Notes under the pieces: model-generated
The model's input: only the letters and a program-made list of their open reading frames with translations
Databases searched by the model: none
What the model was told of the DNA's origin: nothing
DNA from: Paracoccaceae bacterium
GTDB lineage: Bacteria; Pseudomonadota; Alphaproteobacteria; Rhodobacterales; Rhodobacteraceae
Assembly (NCBI GenBank): GCA_016764785.1
Contig: JAESRG010000020.1
Coordinates: forward strand, 1-32,418
Reading direction: 5' to 3'
Length of the DNA: 32,418 nucleotides
Shown here: positions 18,416 to 28,126 of the stretch, in pieces
How positions within the stretch are numbered: position 1 is the stretch's first letter
Layout of the letters: every line of letters starts with the position of its first letter
Made by a program: the position numbers and the translations under genes

Positions 18416-19672
18416 TTAAGCTTCACGCGCGTCCTCCAACGTGCGCAAACCCTTGGTTGGCGCATTAACCAGAACGGCCATGTTCCCGGGCTTGTGTTCG
18501 TTTCGCAGCATTTTGGTATGTGCGTCAGGTATCTGTGACCACGGAAATACTTCGGACATGCACGGGTCAAGTCGACGTTCCAGCATCAATTTGTTAGCGG
18601 CGCTGGCTTGATTAAGATTGGCAAAATGGCTGCCCTGAACCCGTTTTTGGTGCATCCACAAATAGCGTGCATCCATGGTCAGGTTATATCCGGTTGTGCC
18701 GGCGCAAATTACCACCATGCCGCCGCGTTTTACAACGAACAACGATACCGGAAAGGTTGCTTCGCCGGGGTGTTCAAACACCAGATCAACATTGTTGCCC
18801 TTGCCGGTGATGTCCCAGATGGCTTTGCCAAACTTGCGCACCCCTGCAAACCAAGTTTTATAGGCGTCAGTATTCACCGTGGGCATTTGGCCCCAACAGT
18901 CAAAATCTTTGCGGTTAATCACGCCTTTGGCGCCCAACCCAAGCACAAAATCGCGTTTGCTTTCGTCTGAAATTACCCCGATGGCATTGGCGCCAGCCGT
19001 ATTGATTAGCTGAATCGCAAATGACCCCAAGCCGCCCGAAGCCCCCCAAACCAGCACGTTTTGCCCCGGTTTTAATGTATGTGGTCGATGGCCAAACAGC
19101 ATCCGATACGCGGTCGCAAGGGTTAGCGTGTAACACGCGCTTTCTTCCCATGTCAGATGTTTTGGCCGGTGCATAAGTTGTTGTGCCTGCACTCTGGTGA
19201 ATTGCGCAAACGAGCCGTCTGGCGTTTCATAGCCCCAGATTCGCTGGCTGGGCGAAAACATCGGGTCACCGCCGTTACATTCTTCGTCATCGCCATCATC
19301 TTGGTTGCAATGCACCACAACTTCGTCGCCAACTTTCCAGCGTTTGACCTTGTCGCCAACCGCCCAAATGACCCCCGAGGCATCTGACCCCGCGATGTGA
19401 TAGTCCTGCTTATGAATGTCGAACGGCGACACCGGCGTGCCCAAGCCCGCCCAAACACCGTTATAATTAACCCCGGCGGCCATCACCATTATTAGCACTT
19501 CGTGGCTATCAAGCGTGGGCGTATCAACCACCTCACACTGGAAACTTTTATCCGGCTCGCCGTGGCGTTCCCGCCGGATAGCCCAAGCATACATTTTCGC
19601 TGGCACATACCCCAGTGGTGGGATTTCGCCAATTTCATACAGGTCTTTTTTGTTCGGATTTGTGTGGGCCAT
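18416..19672 (-). CDS. ccr: Crotonyl-CoA carboxylase/reductase
   Basis: 418 aa; IGEIPPLGYVPAKMYAWAIRRERHGEPDKSFQ..., VNYNGVWAGLGTPVSPFD, HIAGSDASGVIWAVG, VLVWGASGGLGSFAIQL, FEHPGEATFPVSLFVVKRGGMVVICAGTTGYNLTMDARYLWMHQKRVQGSHFAN. Confidence 0.96.
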   Translation of the reverse strand: MAHTNPNKKDLYEIGEIPPLGYVPAKMYAWAIRRERHGEPDKSFQCEVVDTPTLDSHEVLIMVMAAGVNYNGVWAGLGTPVSPFDIHKQDYHIAGSDASGVIWAVGDKVKRWKVGDEVVVHCNQDDGDDEECNGGDPMFSPSQRIWGYETPDGSFAQFTRVQAQQLMHRPKHLTWEESACYTLTLATAYRMLFGHRPHTLKPGQNVLVWGASGGLGSFAIQLINTAGANAIGVISDESKRDFVLGLGAKGVINRKDFDCWGQMPTVNTDAYKTWFAGVRKFGKAIWDITGKGNNVDLVFEHPGEATFPVSLFVVKRGGMVVICAGTTGYNLTMDARYLWMHQKRVQGSHFANLNQASAANKLMLERRLDPCMSEVFPWSQIPDAHTKMLRNEHKPGNMAVLVNAPTKGLRTLEDAREA

Positions 19673-19693
19673 CGGGGTATCCTCAAAATTCGG

Positions 19694-19767
19694 TCACGCA
19701 AGATTATTGCGTGATTACCTTATTTTGGGCAATGACCTTGCGCAAGCGATTTTTTGTGCGTTGCAAC
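19694..19767. promoter_or_regulatory. ccr upstream operator cluster
   Basis: TCACGCAA-GATTA-TTGCGTGA (19694-19714, perfect 8-bp arms), CTTGCGCAAG palindrome (19737-19746), GTTGCAAC palindrome (19760-19767). Confidence 0.55.
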
Positions 19768-19778
19768 AGAAAATTGCT

Positions 19779-21173
19779 TTAGCTTGCCGTATACGGCAGA
19801 TGGGCAATCGCATTGGCATAGTATTCCAGCAAATTGGCATTTTCCGGATTTGGGTGCAACATGCCGTCTTGTTCGGAAAGAATATGCCGGATGGTCAGCA
19901 TCCGCAGGCCAACCTCTACTGCATATCCCTCGTCGTCTCGGGGGATGTGACTATAGATACCGCTGGCCGCATAGTCTTTCCAAAGCTGGTGCGCAGTCGT
20001 TCTAATATCGTCGATACTGGTCGGCTTAAGGCCGCCGTCAATCATAATTTTAGCGATCAACGACACAGGCAGCACTGGCACCACGTCACCAATTTTGCGC
20101 ATCAGTTTGACACCCAGGTTTTCAACTTGCGCGTCCGGCGACATGCCCTTGTTCTGGCCCAGAAACTCGCGCAGCGACATCGGTTGTCCAAAACTGACGC
20201 AGGCATAGCCAAAGCGATGGTACTTCCGCAGCAATCGCAGCCAGATATGGTGGAAAAAGAATTTGAAAAACGATATGGGGGCAAAACGAAAGGATTTTTT
20301 TCCGGTTCGTTTATTGGCCGCCAGCAGCACGCGATCTTCGAGCACCCGGTCATAATTCAGCCCCACGGGCACAAAAACCACGTCGCGCTTGCTGTCCATG
20401 GTGTATCCGGCCACGATATAGCTCAGCAATCCCAGCTTGGCTTTTCCCAGCTTTCCGTCACGGCTGAGCCCGCCTTCGGGGAAAATTGCCTGCGTAACCC
20501 CCGCCGCGGTAGCCATCTGCACATACCGCGCCAAAACCTTACGATACAGCGGGTTCAGCGACTTTCGCCGGATGAAAAACGCGCCCATTGACCGGATAAA
20601 ACCGCTCAGCGGCCAGATGCGCGCCCATTCGCCAACAGCATATGACAGGGCCGACCGGTCCGAGGCCAAATATGTTACCAGCACATAATCCATGTTCGAG
20701 CGATGGTTGATCACAAAAACCACGGTTGAATCAGGATCAACCGCGTCCATCGCTGCTTCGTCCAGATATCCCAACCGCACCCGATACAGCGATTGCGAAA
20801 TCCAGCGCAGTATCCGCGCCACCAAACCGAAATAGGCAAATGTTGAAAACCGAGGCACGATTTCTCGTGCGTACCTCTCGGCGGTTTTTGAGACAATCGC
20901 TACCGGCTCTCCGGTTTGGGTCGCATGCGTGATAATCGCTTCGGCGATTTCGGGATCGTATACTAGTCGGTCAATGAGAACCCGGCGGTCTGTCAATTTG
21001 AATGGCTGGATTTTCAATTGCAGCCGGTCGTTCAGCCGCCCTACTGCACGGTTAAAACGTTTGCGAAAAAACCACCTGACCGACGGGAACAGCAACCGTT
21101 CCGTCAATGCAATAGCGGCAAACATCCCGCCAATCACCAACACCCAGACGGGGATTTCCACAGTATTTAACAT
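19779..21173 (-). CDS. PlsB/PlsC-like 1-acyl-glycerol-3-phosphate acyltransferase family protein
   Basis: 464 aa; FVINHRSNMDYVLVTY (HX4D acyltransferase motif), IFPEGGLSRDGKLGKAKLGLL, VFVPVGLNYDRVLED. Confidence 0.85.
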   Translation of the reverse strand: MLNTVEIPVWVLVIGGMFAAIALTERLLFPSVRWFFRKRFNRAVGRLNDRLQLKIQPFKLTDRRVLIDRLVYDPEIAEAIITHATQTGEPVAIVSKTAERYAREIVPRFSTFAYFGLVARILRWISQSLYRVRLGYLDEAAMDAVDPDSTVVFVINHRSNMDYVLVTYLASDRSALSYAVGEWARIWPLSGFIRSMGAFFIRRKSLNPLYRKVLARYVQMATAAGVTQAIFPEGGLSRDGKLGKAKLGLLSYIVAGYTMDSKRDVVFVPVGLNYDRVLEDRVLLAANKRTGKKSFRFAPISFFKFFFHHIWLRLLRKYHRFGYACVSFGQPMSLREFLGQNKGMSPDAQVENLGVKLMRKIGDVVPVLPVSLIAKIMIDGGLKPTSIDDIRTTAHQLWKDYAASGIYSHIPRDDEGYAVEVGLRMLTIRHILSEQDGMLHPNPENANLLEYYANAIAHLPYTAS

Positions 21174-21249
21174 CAGCCGACCTTACAGCAGTTGCAGGCC
21201 GCGTACACAACTATGTGCCTTACTATATTACGTCTAATTGCCAGATAGC

Positions 21250-21270
21250 GCAATTATATTGCTTGCGCAA
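21250..21270. promoter_or_regulatory. ecm upstream dyads
   Basis: GCAA-TTATA-TTGC (21250-21262) directly followed by TTGCGCAA (21263-21270), 43 bp before the ecm ATG. Confidence 0.5.
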
Positions 21271-21312
21271 CTTACGCTGCAGTGCAATACAAAACCAACC
21301 GAAGGATTCCAA

Positions 21313-23265
21313 ATGTCTGACACCGCCCAAAAATCACGGCCTTGGCTTTTTCGCACCTATGCGGGGCATTCAACCGCCGCAGCATCAAATGCGCTCTATC
21401 GTGCCAATCTTGCCAAAGGCCAAACTGGCCTAAGCGTGGCTTTTGATCTACCAACTCAAACCGGCTATGATTCTGATCACGTTCTGGCACGCGGCGAAGT
21501 CGGTAAAGTCGGCGTTCCAGTTAGTCATATCGGCGATATGCGCAGCCTTTTTGCCGATATTCCGCTTGAAACCATGAATACGTCTATGACCATAAACGCC
21601 ACCGCCCCGTGGCTATTGGCGTTGTATATCGCTGTGGCTGAGGATCAAGGCGCTGATATTTCCGCCCTGCGCGGCACTGTGCAAAACGATATTATCAAGG
21701 AATACCTGTCGCGCGGCACCTATATTTTTCCGCCTGAACCCAGTCTGAAAATGATCGGCGACGTGGCGCAATATTGCCTTGAACACCTGCCCAAATGGAA
21801 CCCAATGAACGTCTGTTCGTACCATCTGCAGGAGGCCGGCGCGATACCGGAACAGGAACTCGCCTTTGCGCTGGCGACAGCCACGGCGGTGCTCGATCAA
21901 GCCCGTGATCGGGTTTCAAAAGCTGACTTTCCGCAAGTTGTCGCGCGTATTTCGTTTTTCGTGAACGCTGGCATTCGGTTTGTCACCGAGATGTGCAAAA
22001 TGCGCGCCTTCGTTGAACTATGGGACGAAATTTGCCGCGATCGTTATGGCGTCACTGACCCCAAGCAACGTCGGTTTCGGTATGGTGTTCAGGTGAATTC
22101 GCTTGGCCTGACGGAGCAGCAACCGGAAAATAATGTTTACAGAATTCTGATCGAAATGCTGGCTGTCACCTTGTCGAAAAATGCCCGTGCGCGCGCCGTG
22201 CAATTACCCGCATGGAACGAAGCCCTTGGTTTGCCCCGTCCTTGGGATCAGCAATGGTCGCTGCGCATGCAGCAAATCATGGCATTTGAAACTGACCTGC
22301 TTGAATATGACGACCTGTTTGACGGCAACCCCGCGATTGATCGAAAGGTCAGCGAACTTAAAAACCAAGCCCGTGAGGAGCTGGCGCGGATCGACGCGAT
22401 GGGTGGCGCGGTGGCTGCAATTGATTACATGAAATCTGCTTTGGTTGAATCGAACTCAAAACGATTAGCCGCGATTGAGAATGGCACGACGATCGTGGTT
22501 GGCGTTAACAAATTTCAAAACGGAGAAGAATCGCCCCTTACAGCCGGTGACGGCGGCATTATGACCGTCGACCCAAAGGTCGAAGCGGCACAGATCGACG
22601 CGCTGAACGTGTGGCGAAAAACACGTGACAACGCCGAAGTTCAGGCGGCGTTAAGCGCGCTTAAGTCGGCGGCAACCGCTGGTGACAACATTATGCCAAC
22701 GTCGATCCGGGCTGCAAAAGCCGGGGCCACTACCGGCGAATGGGCTGCAATAATGCGCAGTATTTACGGCGAGTTCCGCGCCCCAACGGGGGTATCAAAC
22801 GCTGTTTCTAACACCGCCACCGGTCTTGATGACCTGCGTGCTGCGGTTTCAAAATTTGGCGAGAAAACCGGTAAACAGCTGACCTTCCTGATGGGTAAGC
22901 CCGGTCTTGATGGTCATTCTAACGGGGCCGAACAAATTGCGGTTCGCGCCCGTGATTGTGGTATGCGCGTAATTTATGAAGGTATCCGTATGACGCCTGC
23001 AGCCATTTTGGACGCTGCCGAATCAGAACGTGCCGATGTCATCGGGTTGTCGATTCTGTCGGGCAGCCATCTTCCGTTGCTGACGGAATTCATGGGGCTA
23101 AAAAATGCGGCTGAGTTGAAAACGCCCGTTATTGTTGGCGGTATTATTCCTGAGGCTGATGCCCAATCCTTGCGGAGCCAAGGCGTAGCACAAGTCTATA
23201 CGCCCAAAGACTTTGATCTTAATAAAATTATGGCTGATATTATTGAGCTTGCGCAAGCCGGCTAA
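21313..23265 (+). CDS. ecm: (2R)-ethylmalonyl-CoA mutase (B12-dependent)
   Basis: MSDTAQKSRPWLFRTYAGHSTAAASNALYRANLAKGQTGLSVAFDLPTQTGYDSDH...; cobalamin-binding region MGKPGLDGHSNGAEQIAVRARDCGM. ATG at 21313 with GAAGGA RBS. Genomic proximity to ccr supports Ecm over methylmalonyl-CoA mutase. Confidence 0.92.
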   Translation: MSDTAQKSRPWLFRTYAGHSTAAASNALYRANLAKGQTGLSVAFDLPTQTGYDSDHVLARGEVGKVGVPVSHIGDMRSLFADIPLETMNTSMTINATAPWLLALYIAVAEDQGADISALRGTVQNDIIKEYLSRGTYIFPPEPSLKMIGDVAQYCLEHLPKWNPMNVCSYHLQEAGAIPEQELAFALATATAVLDQARDRVSKADFPQVVARISFFVNAGIRFVTEMCKMRAFVELWDEICRDRYGVTDPKQRRFRYGVQVNSLGLTEQQPENNVYRILIEMLAVTLSKNARARAVQLPAWNEALGLPRPWDQQWSLRMQQIMAFETDLLEYDDLFDGNPAIDRKVSELKNQAREELARIDAMGGAVAAIDYMKSALVESNSKRLAAIENGTTIVVGVNKFQNGEESPLTAGDGGIMTVDPKVEAAQIDALNVWRKTRDNAEVQAALSALKSAATAGDNIMPTSIRAAKAGATTGEWAAIMRSIYGEFRAPTGVSNAVSNTATGLDDLRAAVSKFGEKTGKQLTFLMGKPGLDGHSNGAEQIAVRARDCGMRVIYEGIRMTPAAILDAAESERADVIGLSILSGSHLPLLTEFMGLKNAAELKTPVIVGGIIPEADAQSLRSQGVAQVYTPKDFDLNKIMADIIELAQAG

Positions 23266-24113
23266 TCTTTGTGGCGGCCCGAATATCCGTTCAAATTTGG
23301 TGATGTCCAAGCCATGTTTTCAGGCTTGAATATATCTACTTTTAGCGGAAAGCAAACCGCTGAGTCGCTTGAGTGGATGGTGCCGCAATCCCCACCGGGG
23401 CAGGCTGATAACGCCCCAAGCAAGTCAATCTCAGCGAAAAATTCAAGGTAATCGCCGGGTCGTACTGGGCTGGCTTTCATGAAATACTGATGTGTATCTT
23501 TGGTAAACCCTGTGCACATAAACACGTTGAGAACGTCATGCACCATCGGTTCTGCATCGGCCAGTGCCTGACCGGAATGCGCCGCAAAAGCGCGGGTTAA
23601 GTTTGAATGGCAGCAATGGTGATAGTTTTCATGGCTTAACAAATGATGCGTATACGGGTCACAGCGGGTGCCGATCACATCGTGAACGCTGCCGCCAAAT
23701 TCATCAAACCCATACCAATCGAGTGTATCTGCGGTGATGGTCGCCATTGGGCGCAGGGCTGGAAAACTGCTCCATAACCTGTCGCCGGTACTTAAATGGG
23801 TGCCATGCAATGCCCGAGTTTTACCGCTATAGAACCGTTCAGAAAAATCATGGGCGTTCCATAAATTCAGATCGCCGACTTGGGGGCCAGCAATGCTGAC
23901 AATGCGAAAGAAATGACCTGCTGGAACGGTAAATGTCTCGGCCTCGCGGGGCGGTACGATCACCGTATCAACCAAGGTCATATTTTCCCGTGCTCGCGCA
24001 AGCATCGCCATATCGGGTGATGGCAAGGTATCATCGGGATAGCAGATCACGGGTGGCACCCGCCGCCGTTCATCCGCATCTTTTGGCGGTTGAAACTGCG
24101 GCGTGCGCTTCAT
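23262..24113 (-). CDS. DUF1989 (urea carboxylase-associated family) protein
   Basis: VPAGHFFRIVSIAGPQVGDLNLWNAHDFSERFYSGKTRALHGTHLSTGDRLWSSFPALRPM...GGSVHDVIGTRCDPY...NYHHCCHSNL. Confidence 0.85.
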   Translation of the reverse strand: MKRTPQFQPPKDADERRRVPPVICYPDDTLPSPDMAMLARARENMTLVDTVIVPPREAETFTVPAGHFFRIVSIAGPQVGDLNLWNAHDFSERFYSGKTRALHGTHLSTGDRLWSSFPALRPMATITADTLDWYGFDEFGGSVHDVIGTRCDPYTHHLLSHENYHHCCHSNLTRAFAAHSGQALADAEPMVHDVLNVFMCTGFTKDTHQYFMKASPVRPGDYLEFFAEIDLLGALSACPGGDCGTIHSSDSAVCFPLKVDIFKPENMAWTSPNLNGYSGRHKD

Positions 24114-24892
24114 TACATCTTCCGTTCGACCATCATCTTTTTAAGCTCAGCAATTGCCTTGGCTGGGTTCAAACCCTTGGGGCAGGACCGTGTGCAATTC
24201 ATGATGGTATGACAGCGATACAATTTGAACGGATCTTCCAAATTATCCAGCCGCTCGCCGGTGGCTTCATCGCGGCTGTCAATAATCCAGCGATAGGCAT
24301 GCAGCAACGCTGCTGGCCCCAAATAGCGATCGCCGTTCCACCAATAACTTGGGCAACTGGTTGAACAACAGGCGCACATCACGCACTCGTAAAGACCATC
24401 CAGTTTTTTACGATCGGTGATCGATTGCCGCCACTCTTTGGCGGGGCGGTTGGTTTTGGTTTCCAACCACGGCATGATACTGGCGTGTTGCGCGTAAAAA
24501 TGCGTCAAGTCAGGAATCAGGTCTTTAACCACTTCCATATGCGGAAGCGGGTAAATCTTGACGTCACCCTTCACCTCGTCCATGCCAAACAGGCAGGCGA
24601 GGGTGTTGATGCCGTCAATATTCATAGCACAAGATCCGCAAATCCCCTCACGGCAGGACCGCCGGAAGGTCAATGTCGGATCAATATCCGTTTTGATTTT
24701 AATCAGCGCATCCAGCACCATTGGCCCGCAATCATCCAGATCGATATAATAGGTATCAATCCGCGGGTTTTCCCCCAGATCAGGGTTATAGCGGTAAACT
24801 TTGAACGCCCGCACATTGGTGGCACCATCCGGTTTTGGCCAGATTTTGCCTGCTTTCATGCGGGAATTCTTCGGAAGCGCGAGTTCAACCAT
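24113..24892 (-). CDS. sdhB: Succinate dehydrogenase iron-sulfur subunit
   Basis: [68 protein letters not shown]. Confidence 0.97.
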   Translation of the reverse strand: MVELALPKNSRMKAGKIWPKPDGATNVRAFKVYRYNPDLGENPRIDTYYIDLDDCGPMVLDALIKIKTDIDPTLTFRRSCREGICGSCAMNIDGINTLACLFGMDEVKGDVKIYPLPHMEVVKDLIPDLTHFYAQHASIMPWLETKTNRPAKEWRQSITDRKKLDGLYECVMCACCSTSCPSYWWNGDRYLGPAALLHAYRWIIDSRDEATGERLDNLEDPFKLYRCHTIMNCTRSCPKGLNPAKAIAELKKMMVERKM

Positions 24893-24895
24893 TGG

Positions 24896-25111
24896 TCAGT
24901 AAGCCCCTAGCGAGGACACCAGAGTGCCACCATTTTGAAGATAAGGCAGGGCCGCAGCGCGTTGCGCCTCGGTCAGGCCTGCCCAGATAATCTGGTCATC
25001 TGGCGACAAATGGGTGCCGTCAGGTAGGTATCCACGTTGACCGGTACTGGTTGTCTCAAGACATCCAGCCAGTGCCAGCGATACAAGCGTCAGTGCAAAA
25101 ATCTTTTTCAT
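24896..25111 (-). CDS. Small putative lipoprotein in the sdh operon
   Basis: MKKIFALTLVSLALAGCLETTSTGQRGYLPDGTHLSPDDQIIWAGLTEAQRAAALPYLQNGG; lipobox LALAGC. Starts 1 nt after the preceding ORF stop (TGAGATG). Confidence 0.75.
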   Translation of the reverse strand: MKKIFALTLVSLALAGCLETTSTGQRGYLPDGTHLSPDDQIIWAGLTEAQRAAALPYLQNGGTLVSSLGAY

Positions 25112-25112
25112 C

Positions 25113-25400
25113 TCAATTCCCTTCAACAATTTGGCCGTTGGCCATCAATTTGGTCATGCAGGCATCATAGGTTTGTGCCTGAGGTCGTGGAGTTAGATTA
25201 ATACGGATTCCGGCGCCAAAAGATGGTCCGGTCTGGGAATTTATGCCAATTGTGGTGTTGCCCGAAACAACCCGCGCCGCGTCAACCGCCTGCTCTCGAC
25301 ACATGGCCATAGCTTCGCCGTGAGTCATTGTTTCATAAACGGGCGTACAGGCCGAAATTGCCAACGTCAGTCCCGCAAAAATAATACTAATTTTTTTCAC
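25113..25400 (-). CDS. Small putative lipoprotein in the sdh operon
   Basis: MKKISIIFAGLTLAISACTPVYETMTHGEAMAMCREQAVDAARVVSGNTTIGINSQTGPSFGAGIRINLTPR; lipobox LAISAC; 9 nt after sdhA. Confidence 0.75.
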   Translation of the reverse strand: MKKISIIFAGLTLAISACTPVYETMTHGEAMAMCREQAVDAARVVSGNTTIGINSQTGPSFGAGIRINLTPRPQAQTYDACMTKLMANGQIVEGN

Positions 25401-25409
25401 AATACCCTC

Positions 25410-27218
25410 CTAATAAACCCGCTTTTTAGGTGCGAGCCGTTTCATATCGATCCCGCCATCTTTCTCAGCTGTCAGCGGTTTTACGTGGACATCACGGTAC
25501 GACAATTTGACATTCCAGTCATCCCCCACGGTGGCAAGGGTGTGTTTACGCCAGTTTTTATCGTCACGATCAGGATAATCTTCATGGGCGTGGGCGCCAC
25601 GACTTTCCTTGCGGGCTTCTGCTGAAACAATCGTTGCCAACGCGTTTGGCATCAGATTTGTCAGTTCCAGCGTTTCCATAAGATCGGAATTCCAGATCAG
25701 CGATTTATCTGTCACGGAAAGATCATCCATTTGTGCTGCGACTTTGGCCATCTTTTCACAACCCTCGGCCAATGATTCATTGGTACGGAAAACGGCTGCA
25801 TCTTCCTGCATGGTTTTTTGCATTTTCAGGCGCAGCTCTGCCGTGCCAGTGGAGCCATGCAGATGACGGATTTTGTCAAAACGGTCAATCGCTTGGTCAA
25901 CTGACGCCGCGTTAAAGGGGCGATTAGCTGTTTCCGGATCAACAATTTTACCGGCTTTAATCGCGGCTGCACGGCCAAACACAACAAGGTCAATGAGTGA
26001 ATTTGACCCAAGACGATTCGCGCCGTGCACTGAGGCGCAGCCGGCTTCGCCAACGGCCATCAACCCGGGCTGAATGCGGTCGTGGTCGTCAGCGGTGGGG
26101 TTCAGAACTTGACCCCAATAATTGGTCGGAATACCGCCCATATTATAATGCACAGTTGGCAGTACCGGAATCGGTGCTTTGGTCAGATCAACGCCCGCGA
26201 AAATTCTGGCGGACTCGATGATTCCCGGCAACCGTTCGGCCAGTACTTCGGGCGGCAGGTGGTCCAGATGTAAAAATACGTGGTCCTTGTTTGGCCCGAC
26301 GCCGCGACCTTCGCGAATCTCAATGGTGGAACAGCGTGATACTACATCACGTGACGCTAGGTCCTTATAGGTCGGCGCATAGCGTTCCATGAACCGTTCG
26401 CCCTCGGAGTTGGTCAAATAACCGCCTTCGCCGCGCGCGCCCTCAGTGATCAACATGCCCGCGCCGTAAATGCCAGTTGGGTGGAATTGCACAAATTCCA
26501 TATCTTGCAGGGGCAGGCCTTGCCGCGCCACCATACCATTGCCGTCACCGGTGCAGGTATGCGCCGAAGTGCAGCTAAAGAATGCGCGCCCATAGCCGCC
26601 CGTCGCCAGAACGGTCATTTTTGCGTTAAAGCGGTGCAAGGTGCCGTCGTCCAGTTTCCACGCCAGCAAACCTTGGATTTCGCCATCTTCGGTGCGGAGC
26701 AGATCAATTGCGAAATACTCAATGAAAAATTCAGCGTTATGTTTCAGGCTTTGGCCATAAAGCGTGTGCAGCATCGCATGACCGGTCCGGTCGGCGGCTG
26801 CGCAGGTGCGCTGTACGGGCGGGCCTTCGCCAAATTCGGTGGTGTGACCGCCAAATGGACGCTGATAAATCTTGCCTTCTTCGGTGCGCGAAAACGGCAC
26901 GCCGTAATGCTCCAGCTCATAAACAGCTTTTGGGGCTTCGCGAACCAGATACTCCATCGCGTCCATATCGCCCAGCCAATCTGAGCCTTTGACCGTGTCA
27001 TACATATGCCACTGCCAGTTATCCGGTCCCATATTGCCCAAGCTGGCGGCAATACCACCCTGCGCTGCAACGGTGTGCGAACGGGTCGGAAAAACCTTGG
27101 TCACGCAGGCTGTTTTCAGGCCTTGCTCAGCCATCCCCAGCGTTGCTCGCAGCCCAGCGCCACCAGCGCCAACAACAACCACGTCGTAATAGTGATCGGT
27201 AAATTCATATGCAGCCAT
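25410..27218 (-). CDS. sdhA: Succinate dehydrogenase flavoprotein subunit
   Basis: [95 protein letters not shown]. Confidence 0.98.
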   Translation of the reverse strand: MAAYEFTDHYYDVVVVGAGGAGLRATLGMAEQGLKTACVTKVFPTRSHTVAAQGGIAASLGNMGPDNWQWHMYDTVKGSDWLGDMDAMEYLVREAPKAVYELEHYGVPFSRTEEGKIYQRPFGGHTTEFGEGPPVQRTCAAADRTGHAMLHTLYGQSLKHNAEFFIEYFAIDLLRTEDGEIQGLLAWKLDDGTLHRFNAKMTVLATGGYGRAFFSCTSAHTCTGDGNGMVARQGLPLQDMEFVQFHPTGIYGAGMLITEGARGEGGYLTNSEGERFMERYAPTYKDLASRDVVSRCSTIEIREGRGVGPNKDHVFLHLDHLPPEVLAERLPGIIESARIFAGVDLTKAPIPVLPTVHYNMGGIPTNYWGQVLNPTADDHDRIQPGLMAVGEAGCASVHGANRLGSNSLIDLVVFGRAAAIKAGKIVDPETANRPFNAASVDQAIDRFDKIRHLHGSTGTAELRLKMQKTMQEDAAVFRTNESLAEGCEKMAKVAAQMDDLSVTDKSLIWNSDLMETLELTNLMPNALATIVSAEARKESRGAHAHEDYPDRDDKNWRKHTLATVGDDWNVKLSYRDVHVKPLTAEKDGGIDMKRLAPKKRVY

Positions 27219-27232
27219 GTTATTTCTCCTGC

Positions 27233-27613
27233 TCAACCAGCAAACGCGATTTTGGCGACGGCAAATATGCCGGTGACACCCAGAACCGTGGTGAACATTG
27301 TGTTCAGCAGCAGTGCCAGCGTCATGGTCCGTTTGTTATGGACGTAATCCACGATCACCTCCTGCAGGCCATGCCGCAGGTGGAACGTGATGGTGATAAA
27401 AAACAAAATCGCGACAATCGCGTTGAACGGATGCGCGTAAACCCTGCGAATAACATCGTAATCAGCGCCAAGGTAATGGGCAAAAGGCAACACAAACAGG
27501 ATGACCAGCGGAATAAGCGCGATCGCCGAGATCCGTTGGCCCCACCACTCATGGGTGCCGTCTTTGGCTGAACCCAGCCCCTCAACCCGTTGTCTGTCAG
27601 TTTGATAAGACAT
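27233..27613 (-). CDS. sdhD: Succinate dehydrogenase membrane anchor subunit
   Basis: [41 protein letters not shown]...[16 protein letters not shown]; operon context. Confidence 0.93.
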   Translation of the reverse strand: MSYQTDRQRVEGLGSAKDGTHEWWGQRISAIALIPLVILFVLPFAHYLGADYDVIRRVYAHPFNAIVAILFFITITFHLRHGLQEVIVDYVHNKRTMTLALLLNTMFTTVLGVTGIFAVAKIAFAG

Positions 27614-28008
27614 CAATGACCTCCTATTGCTACAATAACGACGATCACAGTCAGGACGATTGATGCCGCGATCACGGCCATACCCGAGCGCCATGCGGTT
27701 TGCAGATCAAACCCGAAACCAGCATCCCAGAACAGGTGGCGAATGCCGTTGCACAGATGAAAGCTAAGCGCCCAAGCCGAGGCAATCAGGATCAAGCCGC
27801 CAATGATAGAATTTAGCATTGCATCTGCGTACGCGAAATATTCTTCGCCAATTGCGGCCGCCAGAAACCACCATGTTACCATCAGCAACCCAAGAGTCAG
27901 GCCAACGCCGGTGATCCGGTGCATGATTGATAAAAGCATGGTGTAAAGGGGGCGATAAATCATCAGGTGAGGGGATAGAGGGCGATCCCTCTGTTTAATA
28001 TCTGCCAT
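27613..28008 (-). CDS. sdhC: Succinate dehydrogenase cytochrome b556 subunit
   Basis: MADIKQRDRPLSPHLMIYRPLYTMLLSIMHRITGVGLTLG...FHLCNGIRHLFWDAGFGF. Confidence 0.95.
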   Translation of the reverse strand: MADIKQRDRPLSPHLMIYRPLYTMLLSIMHRITGVGLTLGLLMVTWWFLAAAIGEEYFAYADAMLNSIIGGLILIASAWALSFHLCNGIRHLFWDAGFGFDLQTAWRSGMAVIAASIVLTVIVVIVAIGGH

Positions 28009-28126
28009 TACTCTCTCCTGTCTAGCTGTAAGACTCGCTGTCGCAACCTTACTGATACGTGGCCCAAGGGCAAGCAAAACCACGCTTTTGTTGTCAGCCG
28101 TATGCCCGATACTACCGCAGAATGGC

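Noticed and set aside
19785-19798. 14-bp perfect palindrome TGCCGTATACGGCA
   Set aside because: Falls inside the last codons of the acyltransferase (LPYTAS); no U-tract or further support, so not called as a regulatory site.
19515-20591. 358-aa plus-strand ORF
   Set aside because: Antisense to well-supported ccr and acyltransferase genes; low-complexity composition typical of shadow ORFs in GC-rich genes.
26481-26984. 167-aa plus-strand ORF inside sdhA
   Set aside because: Antisense shadow of highly conserved SdhA sequence.
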